Shown here: positions 8,505 through 16,335 of the stretch, in pieces
Layout of the letters: every line of letters begins with the position of its first letter
Numbering within the stretch: the first letter of the stretch is position 1
NCBI GenBank assembly: GCA_017307505.1
Contig: JAFKEE010000023.1
Span: 1-64,000, forward strand
Direction: 5' to 3'
Length of the DNA stretch: 64,000 nucleotides
Origin: Acidobacteriota bacterium
GTDB taxonomy: Bacteria; Acidobacteriota; Terriglobia; Bryobacterales; Bryobacteraceae
Translations under genes and position numbers: made by a program
Notes under the pieces: generated by a model
What the model was told of the DNA's origin: nothing
Seen by the model: the letters and a program-made list of their open reading frames with translations, nothing else
The model's database searches: none

Positions 8505-9026
8505 TCAGTTCTGTTCCCTCGCAAATAGCGGTCGTCCAGCCTCGATATCGGACGCGCGGACGACGAGCGAATCACCTTCAATTCTGAACTGGACAGGGAT
8601 GGGTGTACAGTCTTTCTCTTGGGGCAGGGTCGCACCCTCTTCGAGGATTGACATCGGCTCGCCGCAGTGGCCGCAGATGAGCTGTCCATCCGATACGCGG
8701 CTCCGGCCGCTTGCCCGATCACATCGCCGGCAAGCGGCAAAAGTGGCAACGAGTCTTCGATTTCCCAGGCGCCCAACGAACACACGAATCGGCTCATCAT
8801 TCTGCGCGTCAAACCTGAAGATCCGCGCCCTCCCCGGACTCAATTCCACAACCGGAATGCGCAGGTCTTCACCGGCACTCATCGAGATCTCCGGAGGCGG
8901 GATGAACTCGATGTGCCCCAGGTGTAGCCATACGCCCAGTCCGATTGCCGACAGCAGGAACAGTGTGAGCAACATGAGTGACCGGCGTTCCTTTGGCGTG
9001 AGTGGCCGGTCCTTTTTGCGCTTCAT
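8505..9026 (-). CDS. Membrane-anchored DUF2318-like protein (copy A)
   Basis: This 173-residue protein has one N-terminal membrane helix (SLMLLTLFLLSAIGLGVWL) and a periplasmic domain with two CxxC pairs (FAACRRCDRASG and LICGHCGEPM). A third single Cys follows (KDCTPIPVQF), then the segment LVVRASDIEAGRPLF. The layout matches the DUF2318 protein at 16336-16884, whose family motif is DACDVCWQAKKGY...CRKCGRHF...GGCNP. DUF2318 proteins are linked to periplasmic iron or copper systems; a redox or metal-binding role is inferred. Its start overlaps the stop of the DUF302 gene (ATGA). A truncated relative lies at 11460-11672. Confidence 0.7.
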   Translation of the reverse strand: MKRKKDRPLTPKERRSLMLLTLFLLSAIGLGVWLHLGHIEFIPPPEISMSAGEDLRIPVVELSPGRARIFRFDAQNDEPIRVFVGRLGNRRLVATFAACRRCDRASGRSRVSDGQLICGHCGEPMSILEEGATLPQEKDCTPIPVQFRIEGDSLVVRASDIEAGRPLFAREQN

Positions 9027-9720
9027 GAGCCCTTCACCTCCGTTTGCAGAACCTCATCGGCGACCTCGTGATCGAGGTGTGATGCGTCATCGAACCCTCG
9101 GGAGACGGTGCGGATTTCGATGGCGTCAACAGACTCCCGGATTCTCCTCAGCGTCCGGTAAACCGGGATGGCGATGGCAGGGGCGACACCGGCCGAGCGC
9201 AGAACATGAGGCGCCAGGGTGCGTACGAGGGTCTGGCGACCGTGCTCGGCGATGGCAACGTGCAGGGGGAAGAAAGCAGCGGCGGCGCCGTCGGCCACGA
9301 ACGCCTCCAGAAGCTGGTACGGACACCCCACACCAAGTACGGAGCACCTTGCCAGCTTGACTCCAGACGAACGCTGGATGCTGCTGGCCACGTCAAAGTC
9401 AAACTCAACCCGCAGGCCGTGTTCCTTCAGCGCCGCCAGAATCCGACGCCGAGCCTGGTCAGAGGGTTCATCCAAGACCAGGGTGTTACAGCATTCGAAG
9501 TTCATCGGCGTTCCCGGTATGAACCTATGCAATCCACTCGCCAGGCCGGAATCTAGCGTGTTCTGATGCTGGAACTGGAGATTCTCGGGCGTCGGGTGTG
9601 CAGAATTGGCCAGCGGGGGCCTTGCCGGATCATCCCTCAGACGAAACGAGGCGGGGCTCGATGCCCCAACCTCGTCGTAGTCAGTCTCGTTTGGGCTCGG
9701 ACGTGGATGAAAGCTGCCAG
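8855..9720. repeat. Direct repeat, copy A (DUF302 gene plus 5' parts of DUF2318 and leader)
   Basis: This segment is clearly homologous over its length to about 11497-12350, in the same orientation. Homology starts inside the DUF2318 gene at the codons for DLRIP and extends through the DUF302 gene and 200 bp of non-coding leader (for example GGTGTGCAGAATTGGCCAGC in both). Copy A has a decayed version of the hairpin seen at 12288-12319. Confidence 0.7.
9023..9505 (-). CDS. DUF302-domain protein (copy A)
   Basis: This is a 160-residue protein of the DUF302 family. It has the alternating pattern ILAALKEHGLRVEFDFDV, then GVKLARCSVLGVGCPYQLLEAF and FFPLHVAIAEHG, matching the family's helix-strand-'LG.C.P..A..aL' layout. 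The frame is open up to 9814, but the ATG at 9505 fits the start of the domain and equals the start of the second copy (11669-12151). DUF302 proteins have no settled function; here two copies each lead a DUF2318 gene in a metal island. No signal peptide is seen, so it is probably cytoplasmic. Confidence 0.75.
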   Translation of the reverse strand: MNFECCNTLVLDEPSDQARRRILAALKEHGLRVEFDFDVASSIQRSSGVKLARCSVLGVGCPYQLLEAFVADGAAAAFFPLHVAIAEHGRQTLVRTLAPHVLRSAGVAPAIAIPVYRTLRRIRESVDAIEIRTVSRGFDDASHLDHEVADEVLQTEVKGS

Positions 9721-9862
9721 TGCCTAGGCTACCAGTCCGGGAGTCGGCCGCCTGCAACAGCAGCTTGTCAGACGACTGATGAATCGGCTTCGATTCAGGA
9801 CTGCGCAAAAACACTCATTCGATCATGCTCGGAATGTAGGGTTTCAAGCGGGGCGGCCACAA
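9506..9862. other. Non-coding leader of copy A
   Basis: No convincing gene is present. The part nearest the DUF302 gene is duplicated at 12152-12350. The remainder (about 9720-9862) holds nothing I can name. Confidence 0.5.
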
Positions 9863-10300
9863 CTACAGTACATGCGCGACGTTCTCGCCCCCGATGAGAA
9901 CTTGCACAAGCCGCATGGATGCACCCATGTTTTGCAGGCGTACCAGAGTGCTCGACACTTTTCCTTCAAGAGGCTTGAGCGTGCACTTTACGTCGGCGGA
10001 GGCGTTCTTTCCCGACTGCGCGGCGAAGTGCAGAAAGTGGTCTGGGCCGTCGACGCGGTGCTGCAGCGTGTATTTTCCAGGCCTCAGCACGACGTCGCCG
10101 ACGTGAGTTTCAGCGCTGAGAGTAATTTCACCCTTCTTGCCAACCTTGAAGACATGGTCTGCATTGGTTTTCATCTTGGGGCTTGTGCCCGCCACCTGGG
10201 GGCTCGCCACGCCGCCATGTTCATGCTGGGCTGAGAGCTTAACCACGCTGCCGGCTAGCAAGAAGACGGTTGCCGCAGCGATAGGTAGTCTGTGTTTCAT
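9863..10300 (-). CDS. Secreted hypothetical protein
   Basis: This is a 145-residue protein with a signal peptide (IAAATVFLLAGSVVKLSAQ) and a His-containing N-terminus (HEHGG). A beta-rich body follows: ITLSAETHVGDVVLRPGKYTLQHRVDG, FLHFAAQ, VSSTLVRLQNMG and VLIGGENVAHVL. Similar small proteins with the VLRPGKYTLQH-like strand are common in Acidobacteriota, but I know no function for them. It has its own sigma-54-like promoter at 10359-10374. Confidence 0.65.
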   Translation of the reverse strand: MKHRLPIAAATVFLLAGSVVKLSAQHEHGGVASPQVAGTSPKMKTNADHVFKVGKKGEITLSAETHVGDVVLRPGKYTLQHRVDGPDHFLHFAAQSGKNASADVKCTLKPLEGKVSSTLVRLQNMGASMRLVQVLIGGENVAHVL

Positions 10301-10358
10301 CTTTGGTATGTCCTTTCGTATTCTGTAGGCACTTCAATTCGACTATGCAAATACGCAG

Positions 10359-10374
10359 TGCACGCGTCTTGCCA
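10359..10374 (-). promoter_or_regulatory. Candidate sigma-54 promoter of the gene at 9863-10300
   Basis: The minus strand reads TGGCAAGACGCGTGCA, two mismatches from TGGCACRNNNNTTGCW in the correct frame. The -12 element is 59 bp from the ATG at 10300. Confidence 0.45.
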
Positions 10375-10395
10375 ACTCAGCTCACGTTATTCCGC

Positions 10396-11457
10396 CTAGA
10401 AATGCATCGGCGGCAGAATAATTATCACTTCTATCGGACCGGCAGAGCGCTGAACGGTCAGGTTAACCTTGTCGCCAGGCTTCATTCCCAATAAGAGTGA
10501 GGTCAGTGCCCCCGGGGAGGTGAGTGGTTTCCCATTGACGGCAGTGAGAATGTCACCGCCGACAATGTAGACTGTGTCATTGAGCGGCACCATCCTGCTC
10601 CCTGCTTTGAGTCCTACAGCGGCGGCAGGGCTTCCTTCGGCTACCTCTTGAATTAACAACCCCGCGCGCACTGGCAGACTGAACAATGTGGCCAAAGTGG
10701 CCGTAATCGGTATCGCTGAAAAACCGAGAGCAGGACGATATACGTGCCCCATTTCAATGACATCGGTCAGAACACGCTTGATTACGTTCACGGGGATTGC
10801 AAAACCGAGGTTCTGTCCGTCGCGGACCATCACGCTATTCACTCCGATGACCTTGCCAGCCGAATCCAGGAGGGGCCCGCCGCTGTTGCCGGGATTGATG
10901 GCTGCATCCGTCTGTAGGAACACCTGTTCCAGATCTGGAGCGCCGCCGGGCAAATCACGGGCTACGCCACTGAGTACACCCACCGTCAGCGTGTTGTGAA
11001 AGCCGAAGGGGTTTCCAATGGCCAGGACTTTCTGCCCGACGTCCAAACCGTCGGAGTCTCCGAAGGGCAGCGACTGGAGCGGAGTGCCGTCCCCTGATCC
11101 AGCCTCTGGCTTAAGTACGGCTATGTCCAGCAAGGGTGCAGTTCCGATCAGCGTGGCCGGCACGGTCCGTCCGCCGTCCATCAGAAGTTGGATCTCGGTG
11201 CTGTTCTCGATCACGTGATAATTCGTGAGGATATGGCCCTCAGTGTCGAACGCGAAGCCGGTGCCAGCGCCCTCGCCGACGGTGGCGCGGCCCGCTGATG
11301 GCGTTACCGCACGGATGGTCTTCACGTGAACTATCGCTGGGGCGGCACGTTTGAAAACATCTATCGTGTTCTTCTCATCGGCGGTTACCTGAGCGCCTGA
11401 GCCGGTCGAGACAATCAATAGGAGTGCTGCCATCGAGATACAAGTGCGGTTCTTCAT
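10396..11457 (-). CDS. HtrA/DegP-type serine protease with one PDZ domain
   Basis: This is a 353-residue periplasmic protease with a signal peptide (SMAALLLIVSTGSGAQ) and a trypsin-like domain. The triad is visible as H in TNYHVIE, D in LLDIAVLK and S in GNSGGPLL. One C-terminal PDZ domain follows (AGLLIQEVAEGSPAAAVGLKAGS, GDILTAVNGKPL, LGMKPGDKV). This is the short DegS-like layout, but with a cleavable signal and no clear anchor. It stands immediately downstream of the truncated DUF2318 gene and may be transcribed from the promoter at 13178. A likely role is quality control of envelope proteins under metal stress. Confidence 0.92.
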   Translation of the reverse strand: MKNRTCISMAALLLIVSTGSGAQVTADEKNTIDVFKRAAPAIVHVKTIRAVTPSAGRATVGEGAGTGFAFDTEGHILTNYHVIENSTEIQLLMDGGRTVPATLIGTAPLLDIAVLKPEAGSGDGTPLQSLPFGDSDGLDVGQKVLAIGNPFGFHNTLTVGVLSGVARDLPGGAPDLEQVFLQTDAAINPGNSGGPLLDSAGKVIGVNSVMVRDGQNLGFAIPVNVIKRVLTDVIEMGHVYRPALGFSAIPITATLATLFSLPVRAGLLIQEVAEGSPAAAVGLKAGSRMVPLNDTVYIVGGDILTAVNGKPLTSPGALTSLLLGMKPGDKVNLTVQRSAGPIEVIIILPPMHF

Positions 11458-11459
11458 AA

Positions 11460-11672
11460 TCAGAGCTCCTCATCGGGACGATGATCATTCCAAGCCGGCG
11501 GAATGCGTAGATCATCACCAGCATGCGTCGAGAACTCCGCTCGCGGGCAGAACTCGACATCTCCTAGATGTAGCCAAACTCCCAGCCCAGTCGCCGACAG
11601 CAGGAACACGGTCAGCAACAGGAGCGATCGTCGTTCCGACAGCGTGGGTGGCCGGTCCGTCTTCCGCTTCAT
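11460..11672 (-). pseudogene. Truncated DUF2318-like gene (copy B)
   Basis: The first 57 residues (MKRKTDRPPTLSERRSLLLLTVFLLSA...AGDDLRIP) closely match copy A at 8505-9026, including the membrane helix. The homology then stops and the frame ends after 13 unrelated residues (AWNDHRPDEEL). All CxxC motifs are lost. The break abuts the HtrA gene, which shows where the duplication joined older sequence. A residual membrane peptide could still be made, because the ATG overlaps the stop of the DUF302 gene as in copy A. Confidence 0.75.
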
Positions 11673-12151
11673 AGGCCCTTCACCTCCGCGTGCAGAACCT
11701 CCTCGGCGACCTCGTGATCGAGGTGTGATGGGTCATCATACGCTCGGGAGCTGGCGCGGATTCCGATGGCGTCAAGGGACTCCCGGATGCGTCTCCACGT
11801 CCGGTGAATCGGGATGGCGATGGCGGGGGCAACTCCGGCTGAGCGCAGAACTTGAGGCGCCAGAGTGCGCACGAGGGTCTGTTGCCCATGCTCGGCGATG
11901 GCAACGTGAAGGGGAAAGAAGACCGCCGCGGCGCCATCGGCCACGAATGCCTCCAGGAATTGGTATGGGCACCCCACGCCGAGAACGGAGGACTTTGCCA
12001 GCTTGACTCCAGACGAACGCCGGATGCCGCTCGCCACGTCGAAGTCGAACTCGACCCGCAGGCCATGTTCCTTCAGCGCCGCCAGAATCCGACGCCGAGC
12101 CTGGTCGTAGGGTTGATCCAGAACCAGGGTGTTGCAGCATTCGAAGTTCAT
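11669..12151 (-). CDS. DUF302-domain protein (copy B)
   Basis: This 160-residue paralogue of 9023-9505 has the same start (MNFECCNTLVLD) and the same length. Most differences are conservative, for example CPYQFLEAF for CPYQLLEAF. The CCN pair near the start and the Cys in LGVGCPY are kept in both copies. It lies behind the Met-rich gene, separated by the hairpin at 12288-12319. An intact second copy suggests dosage or slight specialisation rather than decay. Confidence 0.75.
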   Translation of the reverse strand: MNFECCNTLVLDQPYDQARRRILAALKEHGLRVEFDFDVASGIRRSSGVKLAKSSVLGVGCPYQFLEAFVADGAAAVFFPLHVAIAEHGQQTLVRTLAPQVLRSAGVAPAIAIPIHRTWRRIRESLDAIGIRASSRAYDDPSHLDHEVAEEVLHAEVKGL

Positions 12152-12287
12152 CGGTGTTCCCGGTATGAATGTATGCAATTCGCTCGCCAAGTCGGAAATT
12201 GGCGTGTTCTGGTACTGGATCTGGAGATTCTCAGGCATCGGGTGTGCAGAATTGGCCAGCGGGGACTTTGCCGGAACCCTCAGACGC

Positions 12288-12319
12288 AACGAGGCGGGGC
12301 TCGATGGCCCCGCCTCGTT
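12288..12319. terminator. Strong hairpin between the Met-rich gene and DUF302 copy B
   Basis: A perfect 13-bp stem (AACGAGGCGGGGC) with a 6-base loop follows the stop of 12354-13130. No T-run follows on either strand, so it could be a terminator of another type, an attenuator or an mRNA stabiliser. The matching site in copy A (about 9646-9675) has lost several pairs. Confidence 0.5.
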
Positions 12320-12353
12320 GTAGACGGTCTCGTTCGGGATCGGAACTGGATGG

Positions 12354-13130
12354 CTACGGCTGGTTGGTCTTGACGCTGAACTTGATCTGGCCACTGGGGG
12401 TGAACGCGTACAGCGTCTTTGTACCGCTGGCGATTGCGTCGCTGTCGTTGCCCATCTCGAAGCCCGTAGCATAGACTACGTAGCTGCCCGAGTCGTCGGC
12501 CGTCCTGGGTGCGGAGAGTACATCGGAATCAACAGTAATCGTGTCGCTGATGGTCGCCGTGGTGGGGTACGCCGTCACGATAAGCAGCCGGGATTTACCG
12601 GTGGTGGTGGTAGAGGACCCGGAGTTCATCATGCCGCCCCCGGACTGATTCTGGCCATTCATCACGAAGTCCGAAGCGGCCAGGAAGATCTTGCCGTCCT
12701 TGCCCAGAACCGGTTCCGAAACCATCGTCCCGGTGATTTCCAGCTTCCATTTCGTGGAGCCGTTCACCGGGCTGATCGCCACCAATTCGTACTTGGACGA
12801 GCCGGTTGTTGACTGCATCATTCCCTGGCTCGTGGAAGTCGACGTGGAAGCGAGGCGCACGATGTACACCGTTCCATCCGGCCCGACGGTGGGGCCGTCC
12901 ATCATTTCGCGGGAACCCATCGCGCCGCTCATGCCCATGGCACTTCCCATTCCGCTGGCCATCCCCTGGCCAATGCCGTTCGTGCCGGTCGGAGTGGAGT
13001 TGCCGGGCCCCATCATGCCGTTGCCCGTTCCGTTACCCATACCATTACCCATGCCGCCGCCCATCTGCGCTAATGTCACCGTCGCCAGCACCGCGGCGAT
13101 CAGAATGGCTCGTAGAGAGAGTTTGTTCAT
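12354..13130 (-). CDS. Secreted Gly/Met-rich protein with beta-propeller-like repeats
   Basis: This is a 258-residue exported protein (start at ATG 13130, signal SLRAILIAAVLATVTLA; an upstream ATG at 13166 is less likely). After the signal, residues 23-75 are almost entirely Gly, Met, Asn and Ser (MGGGMGNGMGNG, GMASGMGSAMGMSGAMG), a composition typical of copper or silver binding. The rest carries PQQ/WD-like blade motifs: GPDGTVYIVRLAS, VNGSTKWKLEITG, LGKDGKIFLAASD and TKTLYAFTPSGQIKFSV. It has the best sigma-54 promoter of the window (13178-13193). I infer a periplasmic or surface metal-sequestering protein. Confidence 0.65.
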   Translation of the reverse strand: MNKLSLRAILIAAVLATVTLAQMGGGMGNGMGNGTGNGMMGPGNSTPTGTNGIGQGMASGMGSAMGMSGAMGSREMMDGPTVGPDGTVYIVRLASTSTSTSQGMMQSTTGSSKYELVAISPVNGSTKWKLEITGTMVSEPVLGKDGKIFLAASDFVMNGQNQSGGGMMNSGSSTTTTGKSRLLIVTAYPTTATISDTITVDSDVLSAPRTADDSGSYVVYATGFEMGNDSDAIASGTKTLYAFTPSGQIKFSVKTNQP

Positions 13131-13177
13131 CTTGATAGCTCCTGAGAAGGATTTCCAACTTGTCACGCTGTCTATGA

Positions 13178-13193
13178 TGCAAGGAGCGTGCCA
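13178..13193 (-). promoter_or_regulatory. Sigma-54 promoter of the Gly/Met-rich gene
   Basis: The minus strand reads TGGCACGCTCCTTGCA, a full match to TGGCACRNNNNTTGCW. The -12 element lies 48 bp from the ATG at 13130. Confidence 0.75.
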
Positions 13194-13254
13194 AGTCTGG
13201 GGCGCCTGTTTTCAATCATTTAGGTGACAGCCTGGAGCGGGCACCGTACACCAT

Positions 13255-13272
13255 GGGCACACCAACGTGCCC
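13255..13272. promoter_or_regulatory. Perfect inverted repeat GGGCAC-N6-GTGCCC, candidate activator site
   Basis: This lies 61 bp upstream of the sigma-54 promoter at 13178-13193, the same spacing as for the multicopper oxidase. A further GGGCAC half-site lies at 13239-13244. It sits between divergent genes and could also affect the gene at 13318. Confidence 0.5.
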
Positions 13273-13317
13273 TCCTCGCACTTACAATGGGAAAAACCGG
13301 CCGCAACTGGGAAAACT

Positions 13318-14361
13318 ATGACTGTCTTAGCTCTCCTCCTCGCAGTACAATTTGCGCCTCAGTCCGCCGAGGTGCCGAACCGGCAGCCGCAACTGGCAGT
13401 TGATGGATCCAGGCTCGCACTCGCCTACGGTTCCGGTGATCGCGTCTACTTCGCAGAGTCGAAGGACGCTGGCAAGAGTTGGGGCAAGCCCGTTGTCGTT
13501 TCTTCGCAAGGCAAGCTATCGCTTGGTATGCGACGGGGACCCAGAATCGCTGTCACAACCCAGGCGATTGTCATATCGGCCGTGGTGGGCGAGAAAGGCC
13601 GCGGTGCTGACGGGGACCTGATCGCGTGGCGCTCCGTGGATGGTGGCAGAACCTGGTCCACCGGACAAACAATCAACAACGTCCCCTCCGCGGCGCGGGA
13701 GGGACTGCATGCGATGGCGGCCGGCGGCAAGGGCCTCCTATTCACGACATGGCTCGACCTGCGGGCGAAGGGCACACGGTTGTACGGTTCGACCTCAACG
13801 GACAGCGGCGCGACGTGGTCGCCGAACGCGCTCGTCTACGAATCGACGTCAGGTTCGGTGTGCGAATGCTGCCATCCGAGCGCTGCGGTCGATGCTCAGG
13901 GCAGGATCTTCGTGATGTTTCGGAATTCTCTCGAGGGAAACCGGGACATGTACGTGGTCCAGTCCGACGATGGCGGAAGGACGTTCGGCCGGGCTGCCAA
14001 ACTCGGCTCCGGTACATGGAAGTTGAATGCCTGCCCGATGGATGGGGGAGCCTTGCAGATCGACTCGACCGGTAGGGCCGTGTCCGTCTGGCGGCGTGAG
14101 GGCGAGGTCTTCCTCTCGACGGGATCTGGCCATGAACAGCGGCTCGGGCCCGGCCGGCAGCCAATCCTGGCCGCAACGCCTCGTGGGCCTGTTCTCGCGT
14201 GGACGGAGGGCAAGGCGCTGAAGGTCATCCGGCCGGGGCAGGCCAGTGCGGCAATCCTCGATGGCGATGCCGCCTTTCCAAGCATGGTTGCGTTGCCGAA
14301 CGGATCGGTCGCCCTGGCCTGGGAACAGAAGGGTGCAATCGTAGTCAGATCGCTGGACTGA
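13318..14361 (+). CDS. Exported BNR-repeat (sialidase-fold) protein
   Basis: This is a 347-residue exported protein starting at the ATG at 13318 (signal TVLALLLAVQFAPQSA). At least four BNR/Asp-box motifs are spaced along the chain: SKDAGKSWG, SVDGGRTWS, STDSGATWS and SDDGGRTFG. This gives a six-bladed beta-propeller as in sialidases and photosystem-assembly-like proteins. A CECCHPS cluster at about residue 180 and KLNACPMDGG near 240 are unusual in sialidases and could be metal or disulfide sites. The Arg triad of true sialidases is not obvious, so an enzyme role is unproven. It converges on the ABC ATPase gene with a 17-bp overlap. Confidence 0.75.
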   Translation: MTVLALLLAVQFAPQSAEVPNRQPQLAVDGSRLALAYGSGDRVYFAESKDAGKSWGKPVVVSSQGKLSLGMRRGPRIAVTTQAIVISAVVGEKGRGADGDLIAWRSVDGGRTWSTGQTINNVPSAAREGLHAMAAGGKGLLFTTWLDLRAKGTRLYGSTSTDSGATWSPNALVYESTSGSVCECCHPSAAVDAQGRIFVMFRNSLEGNRDMYVVQSDDGGRTFGRAAKLGSGTWKLNACPMDGGALQIDSTGRAVSVWRREGEVFLSTGSGHEQRLGPGRQPILAATPRGPVLAWTEGKALKVIRPGQASAAILDGDAAFPSMVALPNGSVALAWEQKGAIVVRSLD

Positions 14362-15067
14362 ATCGCGAAGCTGTTCGCGCCCTAGAGTCAGTCGCCAACT
14401 CAAGTTCCCCATCCCGAATGTGTAGGACGCGGTGAGCAAGCGAAGCGTTCTCCGGGTTGTGCGTCACCATGAAGATGGTCTGGCCGCGTGCGTTGAGGTC
14501 GAGGAACACCCTCATGATCTCGTCACCGGTTTTGGTGTCCAACGTCCCTGTCGGCTCGTCGGCCAGAACCAGTGGTGGGTCGTTGACCAGTGCTCTGGCT
14601 ATGGCGAGCCGCCCCTGCTCACCGCCCGAGAGCTGGTTCGGCAACCGCTTTGCCTTTTCTGCTAGGCCCACCTTTTCAAGCACATCAAGGCCCCGCCGGC
14701 GCTTCTCCAGGGAGGCCATTGACAGGGTCGCCAACGGCAGCATGACATTCTCGATCGCGTTCAAGTACGGCATTAAATGGTGCTGCTGAAACACGAAGCC
14801 GAGGTACTGAGAGCGAAAGTCCGCGCGGCGTTCGTCGGAGAGGGCATAGACATCAATGCCGTCAATAAGGAGGCGCCCTTGCGACGGGTGGTTCATCGCG
14901 CCAAGTATCGTCAGCAGGGTGCTCTTACCTGACCCGGACGGTCCCATCAAGGAGACGAACTCCCCTTCGGCAATCTCCGTGCTCACGGCGCGCAGAACGG
15001 GCACACCGATTCCCGACTCCTGATCGCTGTAGGTTTTGCTGACATTCTCGACGACCACGAAGGCCAT
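14345..15067 (-). CDS. ABC transporter ATP-binding protein, MacB/LolD type
   Basis: This 240-residue ATPase has Walker A GPSGSGKST, Q-loop FQQHHLMPY, signature LSGGEQGRLAIARAL, Walker B LVLADEPTGTLD and H-loop VTHNPE. The ATG at 15067 has a GAGGGAAG site; an ATG at 15082 overlaps the permease stop (ATGA) and is an alternative. The signature is LSGGE-Q-G where LolD has LSGGE-R/Q-Q-R. It pairs with the FtsX/MacB-type permease just upstream in one operon with DUF2318 and thioredoxin-fold genes. Confidence 0.92.
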   Translation of the reverse strand: MAFVVVENVSKTYSDQESGIGVPVLRAVSTEIAEGEFVSLMGPSGSGKSTLLTILGAMNHPSQGRLLIDGIDVYALSDERRADFRSQYLGFVFQQHHLMPYLNAIENVMLPLATLSMASLEKRRRGLDVLEKVGLAEKAKRLPNQLSGGEQGRLAIARALVNDPPLVLADEPTGTLDTKTGDEIMRVFLDLNARGQTIFMVTHNPENASLAHRVLHIRDGELELATDSRARTASRFSPAI

Positions 15068-15078
15068 GGATTCTTCCC

Positions 15079-16314
15079 TCATACGTACCGCACCGCCTCT
15101 GAAGGGTCGAGGCGCGAAGCTCGTAGCACCGGGTAGATGCTGCTGATGATGCCAGTGCCCATCGCGACCGCGACGGCAAAGACCGCCAGTGACAGACGCA
15201 GCTCCATTTGCGCTCCGCCTTCCGTGAAGTACGGCAAGGCCAATCGGCCGGCTAGCAATCCGGCAAGCCATCCTCCAACACCTCCAGCGGCACTGATGAT
15301 CACCACCTCAATCATGAGGCTCCTGATGATGTGAGTCTTGCGAAAGCCGATGGCCCGGAGCACGCCGATCTCCTTGGTGCGCTCGACGACTGCGCCCATC
15401 ATTGTCGTAAAGACCATCAACGCGCCGATGGCGAGGACCACTGCCGACACGACCAAGGAGAATCGAGACAGCCGGTCCACCGCCTCGGCGCGCGCCCGCA
15501 CCGATTGCTGAATTGCTGATACGTTTGCGTGCGGGAGTTCCTGTTTTATCTGGGCGACAATGTCTTCAACCGGGCAGTCCTTGCAGAGCGCACTCACTTC
15601 GATGACGCTCAGTTGACCAGGCCGGCCCAACAGGCCCTGGACTTGGCCAAGTTGAGCAAACACCATGCGGTCCTCCGGACCGCCGGTCTGACCGATTACG
15701 CCTGAGATTCGGTGCTCACGGCCGCCCAAGCTCACCTTCTCTTTTGTGACGCGGATCTCTTCCGGCATTGCGGCGTGATGGGACGTCGCGCGATCCGCGT
15801 TGGCGACGGAGCCTGGCACCGCCTGAATTGCCGAAACCGCTCGGGCGATCTCGTACCCAAGTAGGACGTCCGTTGGCGACTCTGGAGGCCGGCCAGTGAG
15901 GCGCCACCACTTCTTGAGCCTTAGCTCGCTGTTGAAATCGACACCCGCAAGAAGCGTCTTCCTTCCATCCACCTCGGTCGTGCCAATCAGCTTCGGAGCC
16001 ACTACGCTCAGTCGTTTGCGGTACCGGATTCGGGAAATGCCGGCAACATCGGCGTCGGATAGTTGATGCTGGTCGAATGACACGCCGGCGACGGAGATGC
16101 CGCCGTAGTCGAGCGCCAGGCTATCGGAGTGAGGCGTTACGACAATGTTCGCCCCAAAACGGTCCAGTTGGGAACCTATCTCGTCCCGTAGTGAACCGCT
16201 GAGGCTCAAGAGCGCTACCGCCGTACCGATACCGATGCCAATCCCGGACATCAGAAATACTGCCTTCCCTTTTCGGCGCCGCAGGTTTGCTAGAGCAATT
16301 GTGCTGATCCGCAT
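15079..16314 (-). CDS. ABC transporter permease, MacB/FtsX family
   Basis: This is a 411-residue permease with the MacB layout. An N-terminal membrane helix follows ALANLRRRKGKAVFLMSGIGIGIG, then comes a large periplasmic domain (about residues 45-270). Three C-terminal helices follow (VVSAVVLAIGALMVFTTMMGAVVERTKEIGVLRAIG, the SLMIEVVIISAAGGVGGWLAG segment and the VFAVAVAMGTGIISSIYPVLRA end). The periplasmic domain has CKDCPVEDI, a CxxC. In Campylobacter p19-type operons such permeases sit next to DUF2318 and thioredoxin-like proteins, the same company as here. The substrate is unknown; iron or copper handling is likely. Confidence 0.88.
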   Translation of the reverse strand: MRISTIALANLRRRKGKAVFLMSGIGIGIGTAVALLSLSGSLRDEIGSQLDRFGANIVVTPHSDSLALDYGGISVAGVSFDQHQLSDADVAGISRIRYRKRLSVVAPKLIGTTEVDGRKTLLAGVDFNSELRLKKWWRLTGRPPESPTDVLLGYEIARAVSAIQAVPGSVANADRATSHHAAMPEEIRVTKEKVSLGGREHRISGVIGQTGGPEDRMVFAQLGQVQGLLGRPGQLSVIEVSALCKDCPVEDIVAQIKQELPHANVSAIQQSVRARAEAVDRLSRFSLVVSAVVLAIGALMVFTTMMGAVVERTKEIGVLRAIGFRKTHIIRSLMIEVVIISAAGGVGGWLAGLLAGRLALPYFTEGGAQMELRLSLAVFAVAVAMGTGIISSIYPVLRASRLDPSEAVRYV

Positions 16315-16335
16315 GATCGGGTCTGATCCAACTTT

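Larger units (their letters stand above)
11497..12350. repeat. Direct repeat, copy B
   Basis: This is the counterpart of about 8855-9720. It covers the truncated DUF2318 gene, the DUF302 gene and the leader with the hairpin. The two copies flank the gene at 9863-10300 and the HtrA gene. Confidence 0.7.
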
